A DNA stretch of 19,181 nt from an uncultured Oscillibacter sp. (GTDB taxonomy: Bacteria; Bacillota; Clostridia; Oscillospirales; Oscillospiraceae). The DNA is taken from positions 1 to 19,181 of the forward strand of contig CAJUJW010000046.1 in the NCBI GenBank assembly GCA_910586735.1. Direction: 5' to 3'. Under the pieces are notes generated by a model. It made no database searches. It was not told the DNA's origin and was given only the letters and a program-made list of their open reading frames with translations. Each line of letters begins with the position of its first letter. Within the stretch, counting starts at the first letter, position 1. Shown piece after piece: positions 12,250-19,181 of the stretch. A program made the position numbers and the translations under genes.

Positions 12250-13620
12250 ATGAAAATCATCATCGTAGGCGCGGGCAAGGTGGGCTCGGCTCTGACCCAG
12301 CAGCTCTCCGCCGACGGGCACAACGTCACCGTTGTGGACCAGGACCCCCGGCTCATCGAAAGCATCATCAATATCTACGACGTAATGGGGGTCTGCGGAA
12401 ACGGCGCGGTTTCCGGCGTGCAGAAGGAGGCCGAGGTGGAAAAGGCGGAACTGCTGATTGCCACCACCTCCAGCGACGAGCTGAACATCCTCGCCTGCCT
12501 GGTGGCCCGGAAGCTGGGGGCCAGGCACACCATCGCACGCATCCGCAACCCGGAGTACGAAAAGCAGCTTCGATTCATGCGGGAGGAGCTGGGCCTCTCC
12601 ATGGCCATCAACCCCGAGCGGGCCGCCGCCCGGGAGATCGCCCGGGTTCTCCGCTTCCCCGCCGCCATGAAGGTGGAGTCCTTCTCCAAGGGGCGGCTGG
12701 AGCTGGTGGAGTACCGCCTCCCCGCCGACTCCGCCCTGGACGGCCTCCATCTGGCGGACCTGTACCGGAACATCCGGGTCCGGGTGCTGATCTGCGCCGT
12801 CAGCCGGAAGGGGGAGACCATCATTCCCTCCGGCGACTTCGTCCTCCGGGCTGGGGACAAGATTTACCTCACCTCCTCCCCCAGCCAGCTGGCCCAGTTC
12901 TTCCGGCACCTGGGAGTCTTCCGCTCCAAGGCGTCCAGCGTCATGATTGTGGGGGCCAGCAAAATCTGCTACTACCTCACCAGCGAGCTTTTGAACATGG
13001 GCATGTCCGTGAAAATCGTGGACCGGGACGAGCAGCGGTGCATCCAGATGGGAGAGCAGCTGCCCAAGGCCCTGGTCATCGTGGGAGACGGCACGGACAC
13101 GGACCTGCTCCACGAGGAGGGCATCGGCCAGACCGACGCCTTTGTGGCCATCACGGGCATAGACGAGGCCAATATATTAATGAGCATGTGCGCCTCCAAG
13201 GAGTCCGGGGGCAAGTGCAAGGTGGTGGCCAAAATCAACCGGAAATCCCTGGTGGACCTGGTGAGCAACGAGAGCATGATAGACAGCGTCATCTCCGCCC
13301 GGTCCACCACCACGGAGCTGATTGTCCAGTACGTCCGGGCCATGGAGAGCGCCTCCGGCGCCCAGATCAAGACCCTCCACCGGCTGGTGGACGGGGCGGT
13401 GGAGGCCCTGGAGTTCGGCGTGACGGCGGACCTGCCCTTTGTGGGCGTGCCCCTGAAGAACCTGAAGCTGCGCAACGGGCTTCTGCTGGCGGGCATTGTC
13501 CAGAGGAGCGGGAAGATTATCATCCCCTCCGGCAATGACTGCCTCAGCCCTGGGGACGACGTGATTGTGGTCACCACGGACACCTCCCTCCAGGACATCC
13601 ACGACATCTGCCGGGAGTAA
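12250..13620 (+). CDS. trkA: TrkA, NAD-binding regulatory subunit of K+ uptake
   Basis: A cytoplasmic gating ring protein for the Trk/Ktr K+ transporter. The 456 residues form two tandem RCK units. The first has the Rossmann loop VGAGKVG (GAGKVG at 7-12) and the ribose-binding Asp30. The second begins near residue 231, where VGASKIC (235-240) keeps only the first glycine, although Asp258 remains. Each unit is followed by an RCK_C (TrkA-C) domain, with PSGDFVLRAGDKIYLTSSP and PSGNDCLSPGDDVIVVTTD as their ends. AGGAGG lies 6 nt before ATG. It is the first gene of an operon with trkH (13-nt gap). The degenerate second loop may mean only the first unit binds NAD(H). Confidence 0.94.
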   Translation: MKIIIVGAGKVGSALTQQLSADGHNVTVVDQDPRLIESIINIYDVMGVCGNGAVSGVQKEAEVEKAELLIATTSSDELNILACLVARKLGARHTIARIRNPEYEKQLRFMREELGLSMAINPERAAAREIARVLRFPAAMKVESFSKGRLELVEYRLPADSALDGLHLADLYRNIRVRVLICAVSRKGETIIPSGDFVLRAGDKIYLTSSPSQLAQFFRHLGVFRSKASSVMIVGASKICYYLTSELLNMGMSVKIVDRDEQRCIQMGEQLPKALVIVGDGTDTDLLHEEGIGQTDAFVAITGIDEANILMSMCASKESGGKCKVVAKINRKSLVDLVSNESMIDSVISARSTTTELIVQYVRAMESASGAQIKTLHRLVDGAVEALEFGVTADLPFVGVPLKNLKLRNGLLLAGIVQRSGKIIIPSGNDCLSPGDDVIVVTTDTSLQDIHDICRE

Positions 13621-13633
13621 AGGAGGCGGGTTC

Positions 13634-15088
13634 TTGAATTATCAGATGATCGGGTTCGTCATCGGGCGAATCCTCTGGACGGAGGCGGCACTGCTGATGC
13701 TGCCCGCCCTGGTGGCCCTGCTGTACGGGGAGCCGGCCCTGCCCTTCCTGGCGTCCGTTCTGCTCCTCCTCCTGGCGGGGCTGCCCCTGTGCCGGCGGCC
13801 CGCGCAGAAGGCGCTCTACGCCCGGGACGGCTTCGCCGTGGTGGCCCTGGCCTGGCTGCTGATGAGCGCCTTCGGCGCCCTGCCCTTCGTCATCTCCGGC
13901 GGCATCCCCCATTTTATCGACGCCTTCTTTGAGACCGTCTCCGGCTTCACCACCACCGGGGCCACCATTCTCACGGAGGTGGAGCCCCTGAGCCAGAGCC
14001 TTTTGTTCTGGAGGAGCTTCACCCACTGGATCGGCGGCATGGGGGTGCTGGTCTTCGTCATGGCCGTGCTGCCCATGACCGACGGCCACGGCATGCACCT
14101 GCTCCGGGCGGAGATGCCGGGGCCCTCCGTGGGCAAGCTGGTCAGCCGCATGAGCGACACCGCGAAAATCCTCTACGGCATCTACCTGGTCATGACCCTG
14201 ATTGAAATCGTCCTGCTGGTCCTGGGGGGAATGCCCCTCTTCGACTCCTGCATCCACGCCTTCGGGTCCGCGGGCACCGGCGGCTTCAGCAACAAAAACC
14301 TCAGCGTGGGGGCCTATGACAACGCCTACTTCGACGTGGTCATCGGGATCTTCATGCTCCTCTTCGGCGTGAATTTCAACCTGTACTACTTCCTCCTGGT
14401 CCGCCGCTTCCGGGACGTGTTCCGGTCCGAGGAGCTGTGGGCCTATGCGGCCATCGTGGGCGCGTCGGTGCTGGCCATCGCGGCGGACATCCTCCACATG
14501 TACGAGTCCTTCTCCCAGAGCCTCCGGTACTCCTTCTTCCAGGTGGCCTCCATCATCACCACCACCGGCTACGCCACAGCGGACTTCAACCTCTGGCCCA
14601 CCTTCTCCAAGGGGATACTGGTGGTGCTGATGTTCGTGGGGGCCTGCGCCGGGTCCACCGGCGGCGGCATCAAGGTGGCCCGGATTGTCATCCTGGCCAA
14701 GACCTCCTGGGGGGACATGCGGAAGATGCTCCACCCCAACGCCGTCACCACCACCCGGTTCGAGGGCAAGGCCCTGACGGACAAGCACATCCGCAGTGTC
14801 CACCTCTTTATTACGGTGTATCTGATTGTCTTCACCGTCTCCTTCCTCCTGCTGAGCCTGAACGGCTTTGACATCGTAACCACCTTCACGGCGGTGGCGG
14901 CCTGTATCAACAACATCGGCCCCGGCCTGGAGGTGGTGGGCCCCATGGGGAACTTCGCCGGGTTCTCTTACTGGTCCAAGCTATTGCTGTCCTTCGACAT
15001 GCTGGTGGGCCGGCTGGAGATTTTCCCCATGCTCCTGCTCTTCGCCCCCTCCATCTGGAAGCGGCGGCGCATTATCCGCAGAATGTAA
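13634..15088 (+). CDS. trkH: TrkH-type K+ transporter subunit (TTG start)
   Basis: A membrane K+ channel/transporter of about 484 residues with four pore-loop repeats. The selectivity turns are visible in order: SGFTTTGATI, GSAGTGGFSN, ITTTGYATAD and NNIGPGLEVV. A glycine-rich GACAGSTGGGIKVAR, the conserved stretch after the third pore that lines the cytoplasmic gate, is also present. The start is TTG at 13634, 7 nt after AGGAGG (13621-13626). The next in-frame ATG (13646) is 19 nt from that site, and the open frame further upstream overlaps trkA out of frame. TrkA binds its cytoplasmic face, as the shared operon indicates. Confidence 0.94.
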   Translation: MNYQMIGFVIGRILWTEAALLMLPALVALLYGEPALPFLASVLLLLLAGLPLCRRPAQKALYARDGFAVVALAWLLMSAFGALPFVISGGIPHFIDAFFETVSGFTTTGATILTEVEPLSQSLLFWRSFTHWIGGMGVLVFVMAVLPMTDGHGMHLLRAEMPGPSVGKLVSRMSDTAKILYGIYLVMTLIEIVLLVLGGMPLFDSCIHAFGSAGTGGFSNKNLSVGAYDNAYFDVVIGIFMLLFGVNFNLYYFLLVRRFRDVFRSEELWAYAAIVGASVLAIAADILHMYESFSQSLRYSFFQVASIITTTGYATADFNLWPTFSKGILVVLMFVGACAGSTGGGIKVARIVILAKTSWGDMRKMLHPNAVTTTRFEGKALTDKHIRSVHLFITVYLIVFTVSFLLLSLNGFDIVTTFTAVAACINNIGPGLEVVGPMGNFAGFSYWSKLLLSFDMLVGRLEIFPMLLLFAPSIWKRRRIIRRM

Positions 15089-15107
15089 CCGAAAGGAATC
15101 AAGCCCT

Positions 15108-15341
15108 ATGAAGCCCTTAGCCATCGCGCAGATCCTCCTGTCCGTTTCCGTAATCGCGCTGGCGCTCCTCCAGCTGACCGGGGTCTGGTCCAACGCCATC
15201 TACTTGTATGAACCCCTGATAGGCGTCGTACTGCTGGTACAGGCGGCCCAGAATTGGAACAAGAGCCGGCCCCTCGCCTATTTCTCCCTCTTCGCAAGCA
15301 TCCTGATTTTTGGGACGGCGGCCTATATCGTCCTCCGCTGA
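15108..15341 (+). CDS. Small three-helix membrane protein, unknown
   Basis: The 77-aa protein is almost entirely hydrophobic, with likely membrane helices at about residues 4-24, 29-49 and 56-76. A short polar loop (NWNKSRP) lies between the second and third. AAAGGA is placed before ATG, which is 19 nt after the trkH stop, so co-transcription with the K+ system is likely. I do not recognise a family. It could be an accessory or stabilising subunit of TrkAH, or an unrelated passenger. No terminator is evident between it and trkH. Confidence 0.75.
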   Translation: MKPLAIAQILLSVSVIALALLQLTGVWSNAIYLYEPLIGVVLLVQAAQNWNKSRPLAYFSLFASILIFGTAAYIVLR

Positions 15342-15381
15342 ATTCCCGCCCCTTCGTGCGCAAGGTTCCAAGTCTTTCCCA

Positions 15382-15881
15382 CAGGAGGTCTCCTATGAAC
15401 CCTTCCGTCAGCGTCATCGTCCCCGTCTACAACGCCGGGACATCGTGGAGCAGCACCGTCTGCGGATGAACCCGGACATCAGCTGGTGCGAGGACTTCAT
15501 GTTCAATCTGGAGTACATTCGCCCTCCAGGTGCCCGTTTACTACTACGTGAAAACCAAGGGCTCCCTCTGCACCCAGGGGCTCAGCATCTCCAGGACCAT
15601 CGATGAAGCTGACGGCTTTCGAGTATTACAACCAGTTCTACAAGTCCGTCCTGGACGAGGAGGAGTACGAGAAAAGCCGCCTGAAAATCTACCGCTTCCT
15701 CATCGACGCGGCGGAGGACGGCGCGGTTCCCCCCGCCGCCCAGACGGTGCTGTCCCACCTGGAGGAGGCCGAGCGGGACATCGCCGCCGCCCGGCTGAAC
15801 GGCCTCACCCCCGCCCAGCGGGAGACGTTCGAGGCCCTCTCCGGGAAGGTCCAGGAGAGCATACAAATCGTGCTGCAATGA
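15382..15881 (+). pseudogene. Decayed family 2 glycosyltransferase with a possible MarR-like tail
   Basis: An intact RBS (AGGAGGT, 15382-15388) and ATG at 15395 open MNPSVSVIVPVYNAG, the classic GT-A N-terminus, but the frame stops at 15467-15469. Other frames then hold later parts of the same kind of enzyme: RDIVEQHRLRMNPDISWCED with FMFNLEYIR (about 15437-15525), then LQVPVYYYVKTKGSL (about 15528-15600), and after a frame change at about 15601 KLTAFEYYNQFYKSVLDEEE. The missing middle and three junctions point to deletions. The last 45 residues (LNGLTPAQRETFEALSGK) look more like the C-terminus of a MarR regulator than of a glycosyltransferase, so a fusion by deletion is possible. The 92-codon frame 15603-15881 has no RBS and is unlikely to be a separate gene. 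Confidence 0.7.
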
Positions 15882-15922
15882 GGCGGGCAGCCCAACACCG
15901 GAAAACTCAGCCTGTAAAAAAG

Positions 15923-15970
15923 CACCCCGGGCACAGGATAAACCCTGTGTCCGGGGTGTTTCTTCGCTTC
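15923..15970. terminator. Bidirectional intrinsic terminator
   Basis: A 15-bp stem, CACCCCGGGCACAGG (15923-15937) with CCTGTGTCCGGGGTG (15944-15958), has one wobble and a 6-nt loop. TTTCTTCGCTTCTCT follows on the plus side and a run of six A (T on minus) precedes it at 15916-15921. It can therefore end both the trk/pseudogene transcript and the convergent gene at 15978-16565. Confidence 0.88.
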
Positions 15971-15977
15971 TCTCTAA

Positions 15978-16565
15978 TCAGGCCCAAACGTCCACGGCGG
16001 CCTCCCCGCCCTGGGAAGACTCCGCCTGGGCCGCTTTCATCTCGGCCCTGGCCTCCTTATAGGCTTGATAGTAAACCGCCGTCGATTCGCTGTAAAACTT
16101 CTTCTCCGCCTTGGTCTGGATTTCCGTCCAGCCCCCGCCCAGGCTGCTGTAGCTGGCGATCACCTCGCCGTTGGGGGCCCGGATCTCCGCCGTCTGCCCC
16201 TCGGGCCGGATGTGAATCCCGGCGGAACAGTTGCCGGACAGCTTTTCCAGCAGCCTGTCCAAAAGCCGGAGCAGAGGGTCCGTCTCGCTCAGGGCCTGCT
16301 GGATGGCGCAGTTCACCTGGGCCATGGGCCCGGAACGATCCGGAGACACCTGCTCTCTCATCTGCTCCTTCCGCATCAGATTGCTGCTGGCCGACATGTA
16401 GACGCCCCGCTTGGCGTCCTCCCTGGCGCAGGCTTTCAGACGCTTGACAAAGCCCTCGGTCATGGCGCTCTGGGCCGTCTCCTCCGCCTTTTCCAGTATC
16501 TGGGGATTCGTCCCGCACCGGATCACCGGCTTCGTCCCCGGACCTCCCGAGCGATCAATCCACAT
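15978..16565 (-). CDS. Conserved-looking hypothetical protein, 195 aa
   Basis: Not recognised. It has no signal peptide or membrane segment and is probably a soluble cytosolic protein. The first 60 residues are helical and basic (KAEETAQSAMTEGFVKRLKA). A middle helix (QALSETDPLLRLLDRLLEKL) follows. Then comes a short beta-like segment (GIHIRPEGQTAEIRAPNGEV) with SYSSLGGGWTEIQT, and a final Ala/Glu-rich helix (AYKEARAEMKAAQAE). ATG at 16565 follows AAGGGGG by about 9 nt. It ends at the shared bidirectional terminator and appears monocistronic. Codon use matches its neighbours. Homology or structure prediction would be needed to say more. Confidence 0.75.
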   Translation of the reverse strand: MWIDRSGGPGTKPVIRCGTNPQILEKAEETAQSAMTEGFVKRLKACAREDAKRGVYMSASSNLMRKEQMREQVSPDRSGPMAQVNCAIQQALSETDPLLRLLDRLLEKLSGNCSAGIHIRPEGQTAEIRAPNGEVIASYSSLGGGWTEIQTKAEKKFYSESTAVYYQAYKEARAEMKAAQAESSQGGEAAVDVWA

Positions 16566-16591
16566 TCCGCGCGTCCCCCTTTCCCTCCGTC

Positions 16592-16620
16592 ATATCAAAG
16601 ATTCCTCTCACTATTGATAT
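16592..16620. repeat. Spaced inverted repeat upstream of the 195-aa gene
   Basis: ATATCAA (16592-16598) and TTGATAT (16614-16620) are exact inverted copies separated by 15 nt, giving a centre distance of 22 bp, about two helical turns. It sits 27-55 bp before the start codon, where an operator could lie. No convincing -35/-10 pair was found next to it. Confidence 0.35.
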
Positions 16621-16700
16621 CGGCAGGTTTCCCGAAAGGTTTATACGGGCCAGGTCAAAACATGGAAGCCGATTCCCGCCTGGGCGTTTTCAGAGCCGGA

Positions 16701-19181
16701 TTATTGCAGCGCCTTGGCGGACTCCTCCAGCTTGGCGATGAGCTCCCGGAACTTGGCGGCCTTTTCCTTCTCGGCGTTCACCACCGCCTCCGGGGCCCGG
16801 GAGACGAATTTCTCGTTGCTCAGCTTCTGCTCCACGATGCGCAGGCCGTTTTCCGCCTTCTCCTTCTCCTTGGCAATGCGCTCCCGTTCCGCCGCCAGGT
16901 CCACCAGCTCGCTGAGGGGCAGGTAGGCCGTGGCGTTGTGGGTGACCACGCTCACCTGGCCGCTGAGGTCCGCCGGGGCCTCGTCCGCGAAGCGCACCTG
17001 GGAGGCGAAGGCCAGCCGCTGGAGGAAGTGGAGGCCCTGCTCATAGGGCAGCCGGTTGGCCGTAACCAGCAGCACCTCCGCCTTCTTGGACGGGGGCACG
17101 TTCATCTCCGCCCGGCGGGCCCGGATGGCCTTGATGGTGTCCATGACGGCCTCCATGGCGGCCTCCTCCTGGGGGAAGCTGAGGGCCTGGCTGTACTCCG
17201 GCCACCGGGCCAGCATGAGGAACTTGTCCTCAGAGCCCGCCCGCTTGGGCAGGGCCTGGAAAATCTCCTCGGTGATAAAGGGCATGAAGGGATGGAGCAG
17301 CTTCAAAAGCTCCGCCAGCACGTAGCAGAGGACATTCCGGGCGGTGTCCTTGGCGGCCTCGTCCTCCCCATTCAGCCGGGTCTTGGTCAGCTCGATATAC
17401 CAGTCGCAGTAGGTGTCCCACAGGAAGTCGTACACCTTGGCGGAGGCCACGCCGATCTCGTAGCTGTCCAGATTCTCCGTGACCTCCCTCACCAGGGTGT
17501 TCAGCTTGGAGAGGACCCACTTGTCCTCCCGCTCCAGCTTGTCCGTCTCCGGCAGGGCGTAGGTCTCCAGGTCCCCCAGATTCATCATGACGAAGCGGCT
17601 GGCGTTCCAGACCTTGTTGGCGAAGTTCCGCATGGCCTCGCACTTTTCCGTGTAGAAGCGCATGTCGTTTCCGGGGGAGTTTCCGGTGATGAGGTTGAAG
17701 CGCAGGGCGTCCGCGCCGTACTTCTCCGCCACCTCCAGGGGGTCGATGCCGTTGCCCAGGGACTTGGACATCTTCCGGCCCTTGTCGTCCCGGACCAGGC
17801 CGTGAATCAGCACCGTGTGGAAGGGGATTTTCTTCATCTGCTCACAGCCGGAGAAGATCATCCGGGCCACCCAGAAGAAGATGATGTCGTAGCCGGTAAT
17901 CATGACGGAGGTGGGGTAGTAGAAATCCAGGTCCTCGGTCTTCCCCGGCCAGCCCAGGGTGGAGAAGGGCCACAGGGCGGAGGAGAACCAGGTGTCCAGC
18001 ACGTCCGGGTCCCGGGTCAGATGGGGGGAGCCGCACTTTTCGCATTTCGTCGGGTCCTCCCGGCTGACGTTGATGTGCCCGCACTCGTCGCAGTACCAGG
18101 CGGGAATCTGGTGGCCCCACCAGAGCTGGCGGGAGATGCACCAGTCGTGGACGTTCTCCATCCAGTTGGTGTAGGTTTTGCTGAACCGGTCGGGGACGAA
18201 TTTCACCTCGCCCTCCCGGACCACCCGGAGGGCCTCCTTGGCCAGAGGCTCCATCTTCACGAACCACTGGGCGGAGATGAGGGGCTCCACGTCGTTGTGG
18301 CAGCGGTAGCAGGTGCCCACGCTGTGGCTGTAGGGCTCGGTTTTCACCAGATAGCCCTGTTCCTCCAGGTCCTTCACAATGGCCTTCCGGCACTCATAGC
18401 GGTCCATCCCGTTGTAGGGTCCGCCGTTTTCGTTGATGGTTCCGTCGTCCGCGATGCACCGGATGGTCTCCAGGTTGTGGCGGAGGCCCACCTCGAAGTC
18501 GTTGGGGTCGTGGGCGGGGGTCATCTTGACCGCGCCGGTGCCGAAGCCCAACTCCACGTACTCGTCGGCCACAATGGGAATCTCACGGTTCATGATAGGC
18601 AGGATGCAGGTTTTGCCCACAAGATGCTTGAACCGCTCGTCCTCCGGGTTGACCGCCACGCCGGTGTCTCCCATCATGGTCTCAGGCCGGGTGGTGGCAA
18701 CCACCAGGTCCCCGGACCCGTCGGTGAGGGGATAGCGGATATACCACAGATGGCCGGGCTTGTCCTGGTACTCCACCTCCGCGTCGGACAGGGCGGTGAT
18801 GCAGTGGGGGCACCAGTTGATAATCCGGCTGCCCTTGTAGATGAGGCCCTTGTCGTAGAGCTCGCAGAAGGTCTCCCGGACGGCCTTGGAGCAGCCCTCG
18901 TCCATGGTGAAGCGGGACCGGGACCAGTCGCAGGACACGCCCATCTTCTTCTGCTGCTGGACGATGCGGTTTCCGTACTTCTCCTTCCACTTCCACACCC
19001 GCTGGAGGAACTTCTCCCGGCCCAGGTCATAGCGGCTGAGGCCCTCGTTGACCCGCAGGTCCTCCTCCACCTTCACCTGGGTGGAGATGCCCGCGTGGTC
19101 CACGCCGGGAAGCCAGAGGGTAGAGTAGCCCTGCATCCGCTTGAAGCGGGTGAGGATGTCCTGGAGGGTGCAGTCCATGGC
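16701..19181 (-). CDS. valS: Valyl-tRNA synthetase, N-terminus cut by window edge
   Basis: Class I synthetase that charges tRNA-Val and edits threonine. About 826 residues are visible. They begin within the Rossmann region (LQDILTRFKRMQGYSTLWLP, GVDHAGISTQVKVEEDL) and continue through the editing domain (VVATTRPETMMGDTGVAVNP). A WYCDECGHINVSREDPTKCEKCG zinc-type insert follows, then KMSKS (near 17760-17774), the anticodon-binding domain and the C-terminal coiled-coil arm ending LEESAKALQ. The HIGH motif and the first 50-60 residues lie beyond 19181. The ATG at 19178 is an internal Met, not the start. No clear terminator follows the stop at 16701. Confidence 0.97.
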   Translation of the reverse strand, partial: AMDCTLQDILTRFKRMQGYSTLWLPGVDHAGISTQVKVEEDLRVNEGLSRYDLGREKFLQRVWKWKEKYGNRIVQQQKKMGVSCDWSRSRFTMDEGCSKAVRETFCELYDKGLIYKGSRIINWCPHCITALSDAEVEYQDKPGHLWYIRYPLTDGSGDLVVATTRPETMMGDTGVAVNPEDERFKHLVGKTCILPIMNREIPIVADEYVELGFGTGAVKMTPAHDPNDFEVGLRHNLETIRCIADDGTINENGGPYNGMDRYECRKAIVKDLEEQGYLVKTEPYSHSVGTCYRCHNDVEPLISAQWFVKMEPLAKEALRVVREGEVKFVPDRFSKTYTNWMENVHDWCISRQLWWGHQIPAWYCDECGHINVSREDPTKCEKCGSPHLTRDPDVLDTWFSSALWPFSTLGWPGKTEDLDFYYPTSVMITGYDIIFFWVARMIFSGCEQMKKIPFHTVLIHGLVRDDKGRKMSKSLGNGIDPLEVAEKYGADALRFNLITGNSPGNDMRFYTEKCEAMRNFANKVWNASRFVMMNLGDLETYALPETDKLEREDKWVLSKLNTLVREVTENLDSYEIGVASAKVYDFLWDTYCDWYIELTKTRLNGEDEAAKDTARNVLCYVLAELLKLLHPFMPFITEEIFQALPKRAGSEDKFLMLARWPEYSQALSFPQEEAAMEAVMDTIKAIRARRAEMNVPPSKKAEVLLVTANRLPYEQGLHFLQRLAFASQVRFADEAPADLSGQVSVVTHNATAYLPLSELVDLAAERERIAKEKEKAENGLRIVEQKLSNEKFVSRAPEAVVNAEKEKAAKFRELIAKLEESAKALQ

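Noticed and set aside
15530..16447. A 305-codon plus-strand frame spanning the pseudogene, the terminator and the 195-aa gene
   Set aside because: It crosses a strong bidirectional terminator and is antisense to the better supported minus-strand gene. Its first part is only one frame of the decayed glycosyltransferase.
16640..16700. Possible terminator after valS
   Set aside because: Only a weak CCAGG/CCTGG pairing with a large loop and no T run is visible.

Overview
The window looks like chromosomal backbone from a GC-rich, low-redundancy Firmicute of the class Clostridia, probably an Oscillospiraceae-type gut anaerobe (Flavonifractor/Oscillibacter-like). That placement is inference. It rests on an infC-rpmI-rplT operon behind an attenuator of the Firmicutes L20-leader kind, a one-operon type II fatty acid synthase that uses FabK rather than FabI plus a MarR-type regulator, strong AGGAGG ribosome binding sites, near-consensus sigma-A promoters and GC-biased third codon positions. 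I see no phage, insertion sequence, CRISPR array, tRNA or rRNA.

Layout. (1) Positions 1-1028, minus strand: translation operon infC-rpmI-rplT (rplT cut by the left edge), with a perfect-spacing promoter and a terminator/antiterminator leader. infC probably starts at ATT. (2) Positions 1093-1327, plus strand: a compact unit made of a 23-bp RNA hairpin, a strong RBS, a 32-codon Asn/Gln-rich mini-gene and an intrinsic terminator. (3) Positions 1326-12113, minus strand: a complete fatty acid initiation and elongation operon, in transcription order acpP, accB, accC, accD, accA, fabH, fabK, a Cys-rich FabK/nitronate-monooxygenase paralogue, fabD, fabG, fabF, fabZ. A FabT-like MarR gene follows and has its own promoter. 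Most junctions are ATGA stop/start overlaps. (4) Positions 12137-15341, plus strand: divergent K+ uptake operon trkA-trkH plus a 77-aa three-helix membrane protein. (5) Positions 15382-15881: broken remains of a family 2 glycosyltransferase, ending in what may be a MarR tail, followed by a bidirectional terminator. (6) Positions 15978-16565, minus strand: an unrecognised 195-aa protein. (7) Positions 16701-19181, minus strand: valS, with its N-terminus beyond the right edge.

How it works together. AccABCD makes malonyl-CoA, FabD loads it on AcpP, FabH starts the chain, FabF/FabG/FabZ/FabK elongate it, and the MarR protein is the obvious candidate regulator. A 40-bp operator-like inverted repeat (two 13-bp arms) lies over the predicted acpP start site, which fits repression by that protein. 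TrkA and TrkH form the NAD(H)-gated K+ channel/transporter.

Most of the window is conserved housekeeping sequence. The least explained pieces are the hairpin/mini-gene unit near 1.1-1.3 kb, the Cys-rich FabK paralogue, the acpP operator, the hairpin between acpP and accB, and the mosaic pseudogene.
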